Shown piece by piece: positions 35,206 to 44,474 of a DNA stretch of 64,000 nt. Positions within the stretch are counted from its first letter, which is position 1, and every line of letters begins with the position of its first letter. Source of the stretch: Pacificitalea sp040119125 (GTDB lineage: Bacteria; Pseudomonadota; Alphaproteobacteria; Rhodobacterales; Rhodobacteraceae); contig JBEDTR010000017.1 in NCBI GenBank assembly GCA_040119125.1, positions 310,001 through 374,000 on the forward strand, in the 5' to 3' direction. The translations under genes and the position numbers were made by a program. The notes below the pieces were generated by a model, which made no database searches, had not been told where the DNA came from, and was given only the letters and a program-made list of their open reading frames with translations.

Positions 35206-35519
35206 GGATAGGCTCCCTCTTAACACACGTCAGTGACGCGTTGGTTAACCGGAATTAACCACACACTCAGGCTGAACGCGGGCATGATTGTGGCAGGGCT
35301 GTGGTATTTGCGATTTTGCGATCCCCACCCTACGCCAGTGCAAAGCCGCTTCGCGGTCCGTGCATATCTCAGCGACGCCCGGGCAGAGGTGGGGGACCGC
35401 GCGTTTGCGTTCGAGGAAATCTCACCCGCGGAGATATGCGTGCCTCGTCGGGGGAGACCACCGCGCTAGGTTCGCAGACAACGCTCCGATCCACCCTTGC
35501 AAGAAACCGGCATCCCCTC

Positions 35520-36755
35520 ATGTCTGACCCTTCCGCGCCCTCCACCGATACCGCTGAGCCGGTCCGCCGCCCGCGCGACAAGGCCAGCTGGCCGGTCCTC
35601 ATCCTCAGCCTATTGGCGGTAGGATCGGCCATCGTATTCGCCCGCGCATTCCTGATGCCGGTGTTGCTGGCCTTCCTGCTGTCTCTGACCTTCTCGCCGG
35701 TGCGCCGCTGGGCGCAGCGACGCGGCGTGCCCCCGGTCCTGACCGCTGTGGCGGTGGTGACGATGCTGATCGTGATTTGGGCGGGGATGATCTACGCCCT
35801 GTCGGGTCCGGTCCAAACCTACGCGCAAAACGGGCAGGCCATCATCACCGATGTGGAGCGCAAGCTGCGCGGCATTTCCAACGCTTTGGAGAAGGTCGCG
35901 GAAGCGAGCGAAGAGGTCGAGAAGATGGCCTCCGGAGGCGGGGGCGGCGTCCCTGCCGTGGAGGGCGATGCGGGCGGGCGCGAGGTGGTGGATAGCGACG
36001 GTTCAATCGATCCCGGCACCACAGACGCCGCGCCGCCATCGGAACGGGTTGTGGTCGATCAGCCCAATATGCTGACACGGATCGTGATGACGGCCCCCGC
36101 CATTGCCGCGCAGGCGATGTTCACGCTGGTGCTGTTGTTCTTCCTCACCGCCTCGGGGGACATGTTCTACGAAAAGCTTGTCCAGGCGAGCCCGACATTC
36201 CGTGACAAACGCAGGGCCATCAAGATCGCCTTCGATATCGAGCGCAAGTTGAGCCGATATTTCCTGACCATCTCGATCATCAATGCGGGTCTGGGGATCG
36301 CGGTCGGGCTATCACTGTGGTGGCTGGGCATGCCCAATCCGCTGCTCTTTGGGGTGATGGCCTATGTGCTGAACTATATCCCGTTTCTGGGCGCAATCAT
36401 GGGGGTCATCGTCTGCGCGGCCATTGGCATCGTCAGTTTCGATTACGTCGGGCAGGCCTTGTTCGCCGCCGGGGTTTACCTGTCTTTGACCACCATCGAG
36501 GGCCAATTCGTCACGCCCTTCGCAGTGGGTCGCAGCCTGAAGCTCAACACGGTCTTGGTATTCCTTGCGGTCGCATTCTGGGGCTGGGCGTGGTCCGTCA
36601 TCGGCATGTTCATCGCGGTGCCTGTGCTGATTACGCTCCGCGTCTTCGCGGATCATATCCCGACGCTGGAAAACCTTGCGATTTTCCTATCGGGGCACGA
36701 AGTGCCAACCGAGGACGAAGCGCCCTCCAAAATAACGGAACCGCTGGAGATTTGA
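35520..36755 (+). CDS. AI-2E/PerM-family transporter
   Basis: 411 residues with seven to eight predicted helices, of the PerM/TqsA family of putative exporters. The N-terminal helices are followed by a polar loop (about 130-185) that is mostly charged and Gly-rich and less conserved, then by the family core: FLTASGDMFYEKLVQ, PNPLLFGVMAYVLNYIPFLGAIMG and TTIEGQFVTPFAVGRSLKLNTVLVFLAVAFWGW. The start at 35520 is the first ATG before the first helix; 73 upstream in-frame codons are polar and unlike the family. Substrate unknown. It converges on a dehydrogenase gene. Confidence 0.88.
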   Translation: MSDPSAPSTDTAEPVRRPRDKASWPVLILSLLAVGSAIVFARAFLMPVLLAFLLSLTFSPVRRWAQRRGVPPVLTAVAVVTMLIVIWAGMIYALSGPVQTYAQNGQAIITDVERKLRGISNALEKVAEASEEVEKMASGGGGGVPAVEGDAGGREVVDSDGSIDPGTTDAAPPSERVVVDQPNMLTRIVMTAPAIAAQAMFTLVLLFFLTASGDMFYEKLVQASPTFRDKRRAIKIAFDIERKLSRYFLTISIINAGLGIAVGLSLWWLGMPNPLLFGVMAYVLNYIPFLGAIMGVIVCAAIGIVSFDYVGQALFAAGVYLSLTTIEGQFVTPFAVGRSLKLNTVLVFLAVAFWGWAWSVIGMFIAVPVLITLRVFADHIPTLENLAIFLSGHEVPTEDEAPSKITEPLEI

Positions 36756-36852
36756 GCGCTCAGACCGGGTGAAAATCGAACGCAACACGCGCCGGTGCCG
36801 CTACCTTCAACCGCCAGCCGCAGGCTTGGCGCGCTGTCTGTATCGGCCTGCC

Positions 36853-36881
36853 GCCCCTGCGCCGCCGGTGGCGTCAGGGGC
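36853..36881. terminator. Hairpin between convergent transporter and dehydrogenase genes
   Basis: GCCCCTGCGCC pairs with GGCGTCAGGGGC (one mismatch or bulge) across a six-base loop. No T-run. Confidence 0.35.
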
Positions 36882-36918
36882 TCGCAGCCTCCCCCAACGC
36901 CCCGGCGATCCGCCTTGC

Positions 36919-37878
36919 TCAGCCGTTAACCGGCGTCACCAGCGGAGTGCCGGATGCAAATGCCGCAATATTGTCCAACACCAGCTGCGTCATGGCATTG
37001 CGGGTATGCAGCGTGCCCGAAGCGTGGTGCGGAAACAGCACCACATTCGACAGGCTGGTGAAGGCAGGATCAGGAGCGGGTTCGTTTTCGAACACATCCA
37101 GCCCGGCATAGCCCAGCCCGCCGCTGCGCAGCAGGTCCAGCATCGCAGGCTCATCCACGACCGAACCGCGTGCGATATTGACAAAACACCCCGCCGGGCC
37201 AAGCGCCTCAAGTATCGGACGGTCGATCAGATTGCGCGTGCCCTCGCCCCCCGCAGTCGCGACCACCAGAACGTCTGACTGACGTGCCAGTTCGACCGCA
37301 TCGGGAATGTAGCGCCAATCCAGTTCAGGCTTTTCCGAACGACCGGTATAAAGGATCTCCATCTGCATCGCTTCGGCCCGCCGACCAATGGCCTGACCGA
37401 TGCGCCCAGCGCCGACAATGCCCAGCACCGATCCCTTGGCCCCGCGCGTCAGCGGCATCGACCCATCCCGGCCCCATGCACCGCTGCGCACATGGGCATC
37501 TCCCGCCAACAGCCCGCGCAGCGCGGCCAGCATCAGCATGATTGCCGTATCCGCCACGTCATCAGTCAGCACGTCGGGTGTGTTGGTCGCGATCACTCCT
37601 GCGCGGTTGCACGCGTCAACATCAAGCCGGTCATAGCCCACGCCATTCGATGCGCAGAGCTTCAGGTTCGGCAATTGGGCGATCAGATCCGCGCCAAGAC
37701 CGGGCCCGCCAGAGGTCAGCACCACGTCAACTGCATGAGCAACAGTCTCCGGCACCGGCCCGGCGGCAGGATCGTAGTCGTGAAGCCGATGGACGCGGCC
37801 AAGCTCTTCCATCGCCCAAGGCAGCAGCGGGCTGACCACCAGAATATCGAGGGCTTGCGGGGCGTTTGGTTGCGACAT
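36919..37878 (-). CDS. D-2-hydroxyacid dehydrogenase (NAD(P)-dependent)
   Basis: 319 residues of the D-isomer-specific 2-hydroxyacid dehydrogenase family. The Rossmann motif is GIVGAGRIGQAIG (about 154-166). The catalytic Arg is in NIARGSVVDE, the Glu in FENEP and the His in LFPHHASGTLHT, all present. It reduces 2-oxoacids such as glyoxylate, hydroxypyruvate or 2-ketogluconate, or runs in the oxidising direction; which one cannot be told. Length is normal. It stands alone, divergent from the glucosylglycerate-type genes. GGTATCCG lies upstream as a weak ribosome site. Confidence 0.92.
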   Translation of the reverse strand: MSQPNAPQALDILVVSPLLPWAMEELGRVHRLHDYDPAAGPVPETVAHAVDVVLTSGGPGLGADLIAQLPNLKLCASNGVGYDRLDVDACNRAGVIATNTPDVLTDDVADTAIMLMLAALRGLLAGDAHVRSGAWGRDGSMPLTRGAKGSVLGIVGAGRIGQAIGRRAEAMQMEILYTGRSEKPELDWRYIPDAVELARQSDVLVVATAGGEGTRNLIDRPILEALGPAGCFVNIARGSVVDEPAMLDLLRSGGLGYAGLDVFENEPAPDPAFTSLSNVVLFPHHASGTLHTRNAMTQLVLDNIAAFASGTPLVTPVNG

Positions 37879-38104
37879 CGGATACCTGTTTTTCTAGGGA
37901 GCATGACAAAGCCGGGGCTTTGCGCGGCATCATCCCTGCCCGGCGCGGGAGTTCAACCCCAAGGCGGGCGTTCGCACAGAACTTCCACGGCAAAGCGCGG
38001 CCTGTGGCTCAATCGCAGGTTCAGCCGGGGCTTGTGCCGCCGCTTGTGCCGCAGTGCGGCGAAAACCGCTGGTCGCCGCGCCGAAACCTCGTAATGTGGT
38101 CGCC

Positions 38105-38923
38105 ATGACTGGCAATATCTCAGCAGATCGACCCGCCCCGGCGGCGATCGTCTTTTCGGATCTCGACGGCACCTTGCTGGATCACGACGACTATGGCTGG
38201 GAGGCGGCGATGCCCGCGCTTGACGAGCTGCGGCGCGCTGGCATTCCGCTGATCCTCGCCTCCTCCAAGACCGCCGCGGAAATCGCGCCACTGCGCGCGG
38301 CGATGGGTTTTTCCACCTGCCCTGCGATCGTTGAAAACGGTGCCGGCATCTTGCCGCCCGGCCAAGATGACGCGGCCACTGATGATCGCGAATATCGACG
38401 CTTGCGCGGCATCCTCGACAGCATCGTGCCGGAACTTCGCGCGCTTTATCAGGGGTTCGGCGATTGGGGCGCGGCAGAAATCGCGGACCGCACGGGCCTT
38501 CCCGCCGACACGGCCCGCGCCGCCGCCCGGCGTCAGTTTTCCGAGCCGGGTCTCTGGGCAGGGTCTGACGCGGCCTGCACATCCTTCGTCGAAGCGCTGG
38601 CCGAACGCGGCGTCACGGCGCGTCACGGAGGGCGGTTCCTGACCCTGTCCTTCGGCGGCACCAAGGCCGGACGCATGGCGCAGATCGCCGCCTGCTACAC
38701 CCCCGACCCCAGCGCGCCGCCCCGCGTGCTTGCTTTGGGAGACGCCCCCAACGACCGCGAGATGATCGAGGCCGCCGATATGGGCGTCATTATCGCCAAC
38801 CCCCACGGCACCCCGCTTCCACCATTGCCGGGAGAAGCGCAGCACCGCATCATCCGCACCACCGCCGCTGGCCCGACAGGCTGGAACCGCGCGGTGCTGG
38901 ACCTACTTTCCGACCTGCTTTAG
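38105..38923 (+). CDS. HAD-IIB phosphatase, mannosyl/glucosyl-3-phosphoglycerate phosphatase-like
   Basis: 272 residues of the HAD class IIB family that includes YedP/MPGP. Motif I is FSDLDGTLLD (nucleophile Asp near 20, acid Asp two residues later), motif II LASSKTAAE, and motif IV GDAPNDREMIEAADMGVI. The sequence VENGAGIL in the cap is typical of mannosyl-3-phosphoglycerate phosphatases. It is followed 22 bases later by a GT81-like glycosyltransferase, which makes a two-step path to glucosylglycerate or mannosylglycerate likely. ATG 38105 is chosen because the longer frame's N-terminus is unlike the family. Precise sugar unproven. Confidence 0.85.
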   Translation: MTGNISADRPAPAAIVFSDLDGTLLDHDDYGWEAAMPALDELRRAGIPLILASSKTAAEIAPLRAAMGFSTCPAIVENGAGILPPGQDDAATDDREYRRLRGILDSIVPELRALYQGFGDWGAAEIADRTGLPADTARAAARRQFSEPGLWAGSDAACTSFVEALAERGVTARHGGRFLTLSFGGTKAGRMAQIAACYTPDPSAPPRVLALGDAPNDREMIEAADMGVIIANPHGTPLPPLPGEAQHRIIRTTAAGPTGWNRAVLDLLSDLL

Positions 38924-38944
38924 CCTGCCTGCGAGGATCATGAT

Positions 38945-40183
38945 TTGGCTGACTTTCACCAAAACGGCTTTGTGGCCACGCTGCATAATCTGCGGACCAC
39001 CGATACCGCGACGCTGACCCGCGAGTTGGAGGTCTTTGCCCAGCGGCGCAAAATCTCGCTGATCTTGCCGTCGCTTTATTCCGAACTGGAAGGCGACGCG
39101 CTGCCCAACATCCTCAACCATCTGGCTGAGGCGCGTTTCATCGACCATGTGGTGATCGGTCTCGACCGGGCAGATCCTGCGCAATACCGCCATGCCAAGC
39201 AGTTCTTTTCCCGCCTGCCGCAAAAACACACGGTGGTCTGGAATGACGGCCCCCGCATGCGCGAGATTGACGCCCGGCTGGCGCGCATTGGCCTGTCGCC
39301 CATCGAGCCGGGCAAGGGCCGGAATGTCTGGTTCTGTCTGGGCTATACGCTGGCGGCGGTGAACAGTGCGGTGGTGGCGCTGCATGATTGCGACATCGTC
39401 ACCTATGATCGCGACATGCTGGCCCGTCTGGTCTATCCGGTCGCCAACCCGAATTTCCCCTATCAGATGTCAAAAGGCTACTATCCCCGGATCGCGGACG
39501 GCAAACTGAACGGTCGGGTGAACCGGCTGTTGGTATCGCCGCTGCTGCTGGCGCTGAAACGGGTGGTCGGGGATCGCGAGTATTTCGATTATCTGCGCGC
39601 GTTCCGCTACCCGCTGGCGGGCGAATTCGCGATGCGCGCCTCGATCCTGTCGGACATGCGCATCCCCTCGGACTGGGGGCTGGAGATCGGGGTGCTGTCG
39701 GAAGCGTTCCGCAACCTGCCGCCCAAGGCCGTGTGTCAGGTCGATATCTCGGACGGCTATGATCATAAGCACCAGCCGCTGTCGGTGGAGGATAAGACCA
39801 CCGGCCTGTCGCGCATGTCGATCGACATCTGCAAGGCGCTTTACCGCAAGCTCGCGACTGATGGCACCGTCTTCACGATGGAGGCATTCCGGTCCCTCAA
39901 GGCCACCTATTACCGGATCGCGCTGGACATGATCGAAAGCTATTACAACGACGCCCGGCTGAACGGGTTGAGCGTCGACCGCCATGCGGAGGAATCGACG
40001 GTGGAATTATTCGCCTCCAACATCGTCGAGGCGGGCCAGATCTTTCTCGAAAACCCGATGGAGACGCCTTTTATCCCGAACTGGAACCGGGTGCATTCCG
40101 CCGATCCTGACCTGATGCGGCTGATGGTGCAGGCGGTGGCGGACGACAATGCCGAATATGGCGATGCACCGGAACTGATCTGA
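38945..40183 (+). CDS. Glycosyltransferase, glucosyl-3-phosphoglycerate synthase-like (GT81)
   Basis: 412 residues. A GT-A fold is seen from residue 36: ISLILPSLYSELEG for the nucleotide-sugar site, then NVWFCLGYTLAAVNSAVVALHDCDIVTYDRDML with the DxD motif (HDCDIV). The central part MSKGYYPRIADGKLNGRVNRLLVSPLLLAL and YPLAGEFAMRASIL resemble GpgS-type enzymes, which join NDP-glucose and 3-phosphoglycerate. TTG 38945 is the probable start, with GAGGA eight bases upstream; an ATG five bases earlier is in another frame. It lies between the HAD phosphatase and the ZntB-like gene with gaps of 22 and 8 bases. The product would be a compatible solute. Confidence 0.82.
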   Translation: MADFHQNGFVATLHNLRTTDTATLTRELEVFAQRRKISLILPSLYSELEGDALPNILNHLAEARFIDHVVIGLDRADPAQYRHAKQFFSRLPQKHTVVWNDGPRMREIDARLARIGLSPIEPGKGRNVWFCLGYTLAAVNSAVVALHDCDIVTYDRDMLARLVYPVANPNFPYQMSKGYYPRIADGKLNGRVNRLLVSPLLLALKRVVGDREYFDYLRAFRYPLAGEFAMRASILSDMRIPSDWGLEIGVLSEAFRNLPPKAVCQVDISDGYDHKHQPLSVEDKTTGLSRMSIDICKALYRKLATDGTVFTMEAFRSLKATYYRIALDMIESYYNDARLNGLSVDRHAEESTVELFASNIVEAGQIFLENPMETPFIPNWNRVHSADPDLMRLMVQAVADDNAEYGDAPELI

Positions 40184-40190
40184 GAGCGAC

Positions 40191-41237
40191 ATGACCAACC
40201 CCGAGAGCCGCTCTGACGATGACGCGCCCGCTACAGACCTGCCTGTGCCAGCGGCGCAAACATTGCCCCACGCGGCGCCCCAGACGATCTGCGCCTTCGA
40301 CGTGACACCATCGGGGGAGGCGCGCGCGGTGGCGCCCGGTGATATCACTCCCGTCCCCGGCCCCGGCGCGATCTATAGGTGGCTGCATTTCGATCTGCGG
40401 GAACCGGGGTTGGAGGCATGGCTGCGCAGCTTCCTGCACCCGATCCCCGTGCGCGCGATGCTTGACCCCGAAACCCGCCCCCGGTGCGAGCCGCTGGATG
40501 AGGGGCTGATGCTTAACCTGCGCGGCGTGAACCTGAACGAGGGCGAAGATTTCGACGACATGATTTCGCTTCGGCTGTGGGTCGCGCCCGGGCTGATCGT
40601 ATCGGGGCGGTTCCGCAAGATCTTTGCCGTCGATGCAATGCGTCAGCGGATGGAAACCGGCGACGCCCCTGCCAGCACCGGCAGCTACCTTGCCCGACTG
40701 CTGGCCGAACTGACGATGCGGACCGAGACCTTCACCGTGAAGCTGGAGGATGACACCGATGATCTTGAGGAAGACATCCTCGACGATGGCATGGGCGAGG
40801 AAGGTCAGGAAAACCTTGGCCCGATGCGCCGGTCCGCGATCAAGCTTCGTCGGCATCTGGGCCCGCAACGCGACGCGCTGACACGCCTGTTGGGGCAAGA
40901 GGGGCTTTTTTCCAAGTCCGACCGCAATGATTTGCGCGAAACGCTGAACCGGCTAACTCGTATGGTCGAGGAGTTGGAAACCTCGCGCGATCGGCTGGCC
41001 GCGATGCAGGACCATCTCGACGTGCAGCAGCAGGCGCGGATGGGGCGCAACGGCTATGTTCTGTCGGTCGTCGCGGCGATCTTTCTGCCGCTGGGATTTT
41101 TCACCGGGCTCTTCGGGGTGAATGTCGCGGGCATGCCCGGCACCGACTGGCCTTGGGCCTTTGCGACCCTGTCTTTGGCGATGACTGTGCTCGCTCTTTT
41201 GCTATTCATCGTGTTTCGCTGGCGCGACTGGCTCTAG
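40191..41237 (+). CDS. CorA-family divalent metal transporter, ZntB-like
   Basis: 348 residues. A large soluble N-terminal part (1-275) with long helices ends in two membrane helices near the C-terminus, the CorA layout. The pore motif reads GLFGVNVAGMPGTDWPWAF. GVN in place of the GMN of CorA is the mark of ZntB-type zinc or cadmium transporters. A basic C-terminal FRWRDWL finishes the protein. It begins eight bases after the glycosyltransferase stop, so it is in the same transcript, although the functional link is not clear. Zinc is the most probable ion, direction not determined. Confidence 0.88.
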   Translation: MTNPESRSDDDAPATDLPVPAAQTLPHAAPQTICAFDVTPSGEARAVAPGDITPVPGPGAIYRWLHFDLREPGLEAWLRSFLHPIPVRAMLDPETRPRCEPLDEGLMLNLRGVNLNEGEDFDDMISLRLWVAPGLIVSGRFRKIFAVDAMRQRMETGDAPASTGSYLARLLAELTMRTETFTVKLEDDTDDLEEDILDDGMGEEGQENLGPMRRSAIKLRRHLGPQRDALTRLLGQEGLFSKSDRNDLRETLNRLTRMVEELETSRDRLAAMQDHLDVQQQARMGRNGYVLSVVAAIFLPLGFFTGLFGVNVAGMPGTDWPWAFATLSLAMTVLALLLFIVFRWRDWL

Positions 41238-41309
41238 AGCCGCATTGGAATGGGAACAGGCGACGGCTTTGTGCCGTTGTCACCGGACATTCTGCATAAA
41301 GAGACCGCG

Positions 41310-42107
41310 ATGATCGATCTGCTTGCCTCCCCCGAAGCCTGGGCTGCCTTTCTGGCATTGGTCACGATGGAAATCGTATTGGGCATCGATAACTTGATCT
41401 TCATATCGATCGTGGTCGACAAGCTCCCTGAAAAGAATAAGAAATTCGCCCGCCAGCTTGGCATTGGACTGGCCTTGGTGCTGCGGCTGGCGCTGTTGGC
41501 CGTAATCGCGCAACTGGCCGCGCTGACCGCGCCGGTATTCGATCTGGGCTTTGAGGGGCCGATGACCGATTACGGCAATCCTAGCTTCGAGACCGCGTTT
41601 TCATGGCGCGACCTGATCTTGATCGCGGGCGGCGCGTTTCTGGTGTGGAAAGCCACCACCGAAATCCAGCACAAGATGCAGCCCCACCCCGCCAATAGCG
41701 TCTTCAAGGAAAAGGCCACTGCCAGCCTGGCCCGCGTCATCGTGCAGATTGTCGCGCTCGATGCCGTGTTTTCGGTGGATAGCATCCTGACCGCCATCGG
41801 CATGACCGAACATTTGCCTATCATGATTGCCGCTGTCGTGATCGCTGTCGCGGTCATGTTCGCGGCGTCGGGACCGGTAACGCGTTTCGTGAATTCCAAC
41901 CCGACCGTCGTCATGCTGGCGCTGGCCTTCCTGCTGGTGATCGGGATGGTGCTGATCGCTGATGGCTTTGGCCACCATGTGCCCAAGGGATACATCTATG
42001 CGGCCATGGCGTTTTCTGCCTTTGTCGAAGCGCTGAACATGTTTGCGCGCCGTCGGCAGGCCCGACATGCGGCAGCTGGGCATGGATCGGAACGGACGGT
42101 GCAGTGA
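41310..42107 (+). CDS. TerC-family integral membrane protein
   Basis: 265 residues with seven to eight helices. The TerC hallmark VTMEIVLGIDNLIFISIVVDKLPEKNKKFARQLGIGLA is at residues 20-60, including the Asp in GIDN, and VQIVALDAVFSVDSILTAIGMT repeats it in the second half with DAVFSVDS. TerC/Alx proteins are tied to metal (often manganese) export and tellurite resistance. The 73-base gap from the ZntB-like gene is too short for a yybP-ykoY riboswitch, and I see none. The start ATG 41310 begins at the first helix. Confidence 0.92.
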   Translation: MIDLLASPEAWAAFLALVTMEIVLGIDNLIFISIVVDKLPEKNKKFARQLGIGLALVLRLALLAVIAQLAALTAPVFDLGFEGPMTDYGNPSFETAFSWRDLILIAGGAFLVWKATTEIQHKMQPHPANSVFKEKATASLARVIVQIVALDAVFSVDSILTAIGMTEHLPIMIAAVVIAVAVMFAASGPVTRFVNSNPTVVMLALAFLLVIGMVLIADGFGHHVPKGYIYAAMAFSAFVEALNMFARRRQARHAAAGHGSERTVQ

Positions 42108-42202
42108 TCCAAAGGCACGACGCGTTGCGGGGCGTTAAAGGTTTGCGCGGCACTGCGTCCTGACCTAGCCTGCTGGCAAATGTTACAACGAGGTCCGAGT
42201 GA

Positions 42203-43399
42203 ATGGAAAACCCGACAGCCGATACTGACCCCCGTGCGGCCAAACGGGCCAGCAAGATCATCCATGATGAAAACGCCACGGAGAAAAGCCATCATCGTCC
42301 GTGGTTTCGGGGCGAGCACACGAACTTCAACCCGTCGCGCAGCCAGATGGTGCCCGAAACCGCGGTCCGCGACTGGGTGGTAAAGGGCTGGGCGCCCGAG
42401 GTGCCCGCCATCAACCCCGCCACTCAGATCTGCGCGTTCGGCTCGTGTTTCGCCTTCAACATCTCGAACTGGCTGGCCAAGCGGAATTACCACGTTCTGA
42501 CCCAGGACGAGAGCGCCAAGGGCGCTTATGTCGTGTCGATGGGCGAGGGCATGGTGAACACCTATGTCATTCGCCAGCAATTCGAATGGGCGTGGGAAAA
42601 CAAGGTCTTCGATGGCGAGCTTTGGCACGGATACAAGGCTGAAAGCTACGGCTACGACCCGGAAGTGCAGGCCGAGACCAAGCGCCTCTTTGACACGACG
42701 GATGTGTTTATCCTGACCTTCGGCCTGTCCGAAGTCTGGTATGACGAACCCACCGGCAACGTATTCTGGCGCACCATTCCCAAAGACGTCTATGACCCCG
42801 CGCGACATAAGTTCCGGGTCGTCACACCCGAGGAGAACCGCGACAATATCGAGGCGATCTACCAGCTGATCCGCAAACATCGCCCGGACGCCAAGGTATT
42901 GATGACCCTGTCTCCCGTGCCCCTCAGCGCGACATTCCGCGACAATTCCTGCCTGTCGTCGAACTCCGTCTCCAAGGCGTCGCTCCGCGTCGCGGTGGAT
43001 CAGGTGGTGCAGGCGCATAAGGCCGAGGGCCATCTGTTCTACTGGCCCAGCTACGAGATCGTGACGGATGTGTTCCACCTCCCCTATAAGGAGGATCGCC
43101 GCCATGTGACGCGGCCTGTGCTCGATTACATCATGACCGAGTTCGAGCATCGCTGGTGCGAAAACGCCGCCAGCCCGCCCCCGTCGCTCCGCACCGCATG
43201 GGTGCGGGCGCTGGCATCTGCCGGTATGCTGCCGGCCAATCTGGTTCGCGCCTGCGAAAAGCGTAACGTCGCCGCGTTGGATAAGCTTCTGACCCGCGAG
43301 AAATTGTCGGAAGAGCCCGAGCGCGACGCCGCGATCCGCAGCCTGATCACGGATCTTGCCGAAGAATGGCGCATCGAAAAAGCCGAGGCTGCCGCCTGA
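42203..43399 (+). CDS. GSCFA domain-containing protein
   Basis: 398 residues. The defining motif is AFGSCFAFNISNWL (about 76-89), where Ser and Cys sit as in GDSL-like esterases. LTFGLSEVWYD and LMTLSPVPLSATF follow as the second and third blocks of the fold, and HRPWFRG near the N-terminus is common in the family. GSCFA proteins are thought to be SGNH-type hydrolases, often near polysaccharide genes; substrate unknown. The ATG at 42203 has GAGG about ten bases upstream. A single gene, separated from terC by about 95 bases and closed by a hairpin. Confidence 0.85.
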   Translation: MENPTADTDPRAAKRASKIIHDENATEKSHHRPWFRGEHTNFNPSRSQMVPETAVRDWVVKGWAPEVPAINPATQICAFGSCFAFNISNWLAKRNYHVLTQDESAKGAYVVSMGEGMVNTYVIRQQFEWAWENKVFDGELWHGYKAESYGYDPEVQAETKRLFDTTDVFILTFGLSEVWYDEPTGNVFWRTIPKDVYDPARHKFRVVTPEENRDNIEAIYQLIRKHRPDAKVLMTLSPVPLSATFRDNSCLSSNSVSKASLRVAVDQVVQAHKAEGHLFYWPSYEIVTDVFHLPYKEDRRHVTRPVLDYIMTEFEHRWCENAASPPPSLRTAWVRALASAGMLPANLVRACEKRNVAALDKLLTREKLSEEPERDAAIRSLITDLAEEWRIEKAEAAA

Positions 43400-43420
43400 T
43401 CCGTAAGGCAACGCCCCCTC

Positions 43421-43448
43421 CCCCGCAGTCGGATAGACGGCTGCGGGG
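43421..43448. terminator. Hairpin between convergent GSCFA and membrane protein genes
   Basis: CCCCGCAG (43421-43428) pairs with CTGCGGGG (43441-43448) across 12 bases. There is no T-run; the position between converging stops supports a transcript end. Confidence 0.45.
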
Positions 43449-43464
43449 CGCGCGCGCACGCGCC

Positions 43465-43932
43465 TTAGCGGCGTGGGACGCGCCACCGCCGGGCCGTCAG
43501 ATGCAGCACCGCCAGCCCGGCGAGCCACGCCATCAACAACGTCGGATGTTCGAGCACGGCGAAAAACACCGTCATCGCCCCCAAGATCGACCCGTAGCCC
43601 GGCATCACCAATGTCCCTGCGAACAGCCCGCCCAGCGCGCTGGCGCCAATGCCGGTGACAAGCGCCCAGACCCAGCCGCGCCGCCCGTCCCGGCCAAACC
43701 CGTCACGCAGCAAGACCACCGCAGCCACCGCACCCAACAGCCCGGCCCCCAGCACCCAGCCCAATGACACGGCAGTCTGCGCATCAAGCCCCCCGTTAAG
43801 GACGCGCCCCGGCTCTGACGGCAAGATGAACACAGCGATGCAGAAGGCAAGCCCAAGCACCCCTGACACCGCCGCCAGCGGCAGCAGCGCGGGACGGGAT
43901 TTCGGCGCGGAGGATTGCGGGTGCCGGGTCAC
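43465..43932 (-). CDS. Small integral membrane protein of unknown function
   Basis: 155 residues with four hydrophobic helices and short loops (LLPLAAVSGVLGLAFCIAVF, VSLGWVLGAGLLGAVAAVVLL, WALVTGIGASALGGLFAGTL, LLMAWLAGLAVLHL). No charged catalytic residues inside the membrane and no family I recognise. Its ATG overlaps the stop of the exported protein gene upstream by four bases, so the two are co-translated. The ends of both proteins are basic or polar. Function unknown. Confidence 0.7.
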   Translation of the reverse strand: MTRHPQSSAPKSRPALLPLAAVSGVLGLAFCIAVFILPSEPGRVLNGGLDAQTAVSLGWVLGAGLLGAVAAVVLLRDGFGRDGRRGWVWALVTGIGASALGGLFAGTLVMPGYGSILGAMTVFFAVLEHPTLLMAWLAGLAVLHLTARRWRVPRR

Positions 43933-44474
43933 TCCGCGGTCAACGAGGTGCAGCGGCTCTGCATCCGGTCAAGACTGACCGACACACCCCGCACCGTAAA
44001 TTCGTGGCGACGCCCCTGCGGATCGGTGACGTGAAACTTGGCATTGCTGTCGGCCTCTTCCAGCCCACGCAGCCGGGCGATGATCTCCTGCGCCTGCGCA
44101 GGCGTGCGGCTCATCATGTAATATTGCGGTGACTTGTAGAGATTGCTCAACTCGAACCGCGCACCGCTGATGTCGAGGAGCGCATTCTGCCCCGGTCGCG
44201 CCCGCTGCGGCGAGATGAATTCCGGCATTGCGCCGCGCCCGTCGCGGGCATCGTATAGCGAAAATTGCGTGCGGCTGGCGGCGCTGCTGGAACACACCCC
44301 CCGGAGGCAGCTGACCACCTGACAGGCCGCAAAGCCCTGCCCCAATCCGCGCTGCGTATAGAAAAACCACGCCCCGCTGCGATCCGTCATGGTGAATTCA
44401 GCCAGCGCGGGGCTGGCCGTGCCGACAGACAGCATCCCCGCAAGCAGCAGACCTAGGAAAGAGCGGCGACCCAT
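43929..44474 (-). CDS. Exported protein of unknown function with conserved-looking cysteines
   Basis: 181 residues. A clear signal peptide (MGRRSFLGLLLAGMLSVGTASPALA) is followed by a mature part of about 155 residues. Cysteines lie in ACQVVSCLRGVCSSS and near the C-terminus (SRCTSL), so disulfides in the periplasm are probable. RGAMPEFISPQRARPG and YYMMSRTPAQAQEIIARLR suggest a mixed alpha/beta domain. I do not recognise a family; invasion-associated locus B-like proteins have a similar size and layout, but this is only a guess. It is coupled to the downstream membrane protein by a four-base overlap. Confidence 0.7.
   Translation of the reverse strand: MGRRSFLGLLLAGMLSVGTASPALAEFTMTDRSGAWFFYTQRGLGQGFAACQVVSCLRGVCSSSAASRTQFSLYDARDGRGAMPEFISPQRARPGQNALLDISGARFELSNLYKSPQYYMMSRTPAQAQEIIARLRGLEEADSNAKFHVTDPQGRRHEFTVRGVSVSLDRMQSRCTSLTAE

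Noticed and set aside
41238..41309. Possible manganese (yybP-ykoY) riboswitch before the TerC gene
   Set aside because: The gap is only 72 bases and lacks the conserved loops, so a riboswitch would not fit.
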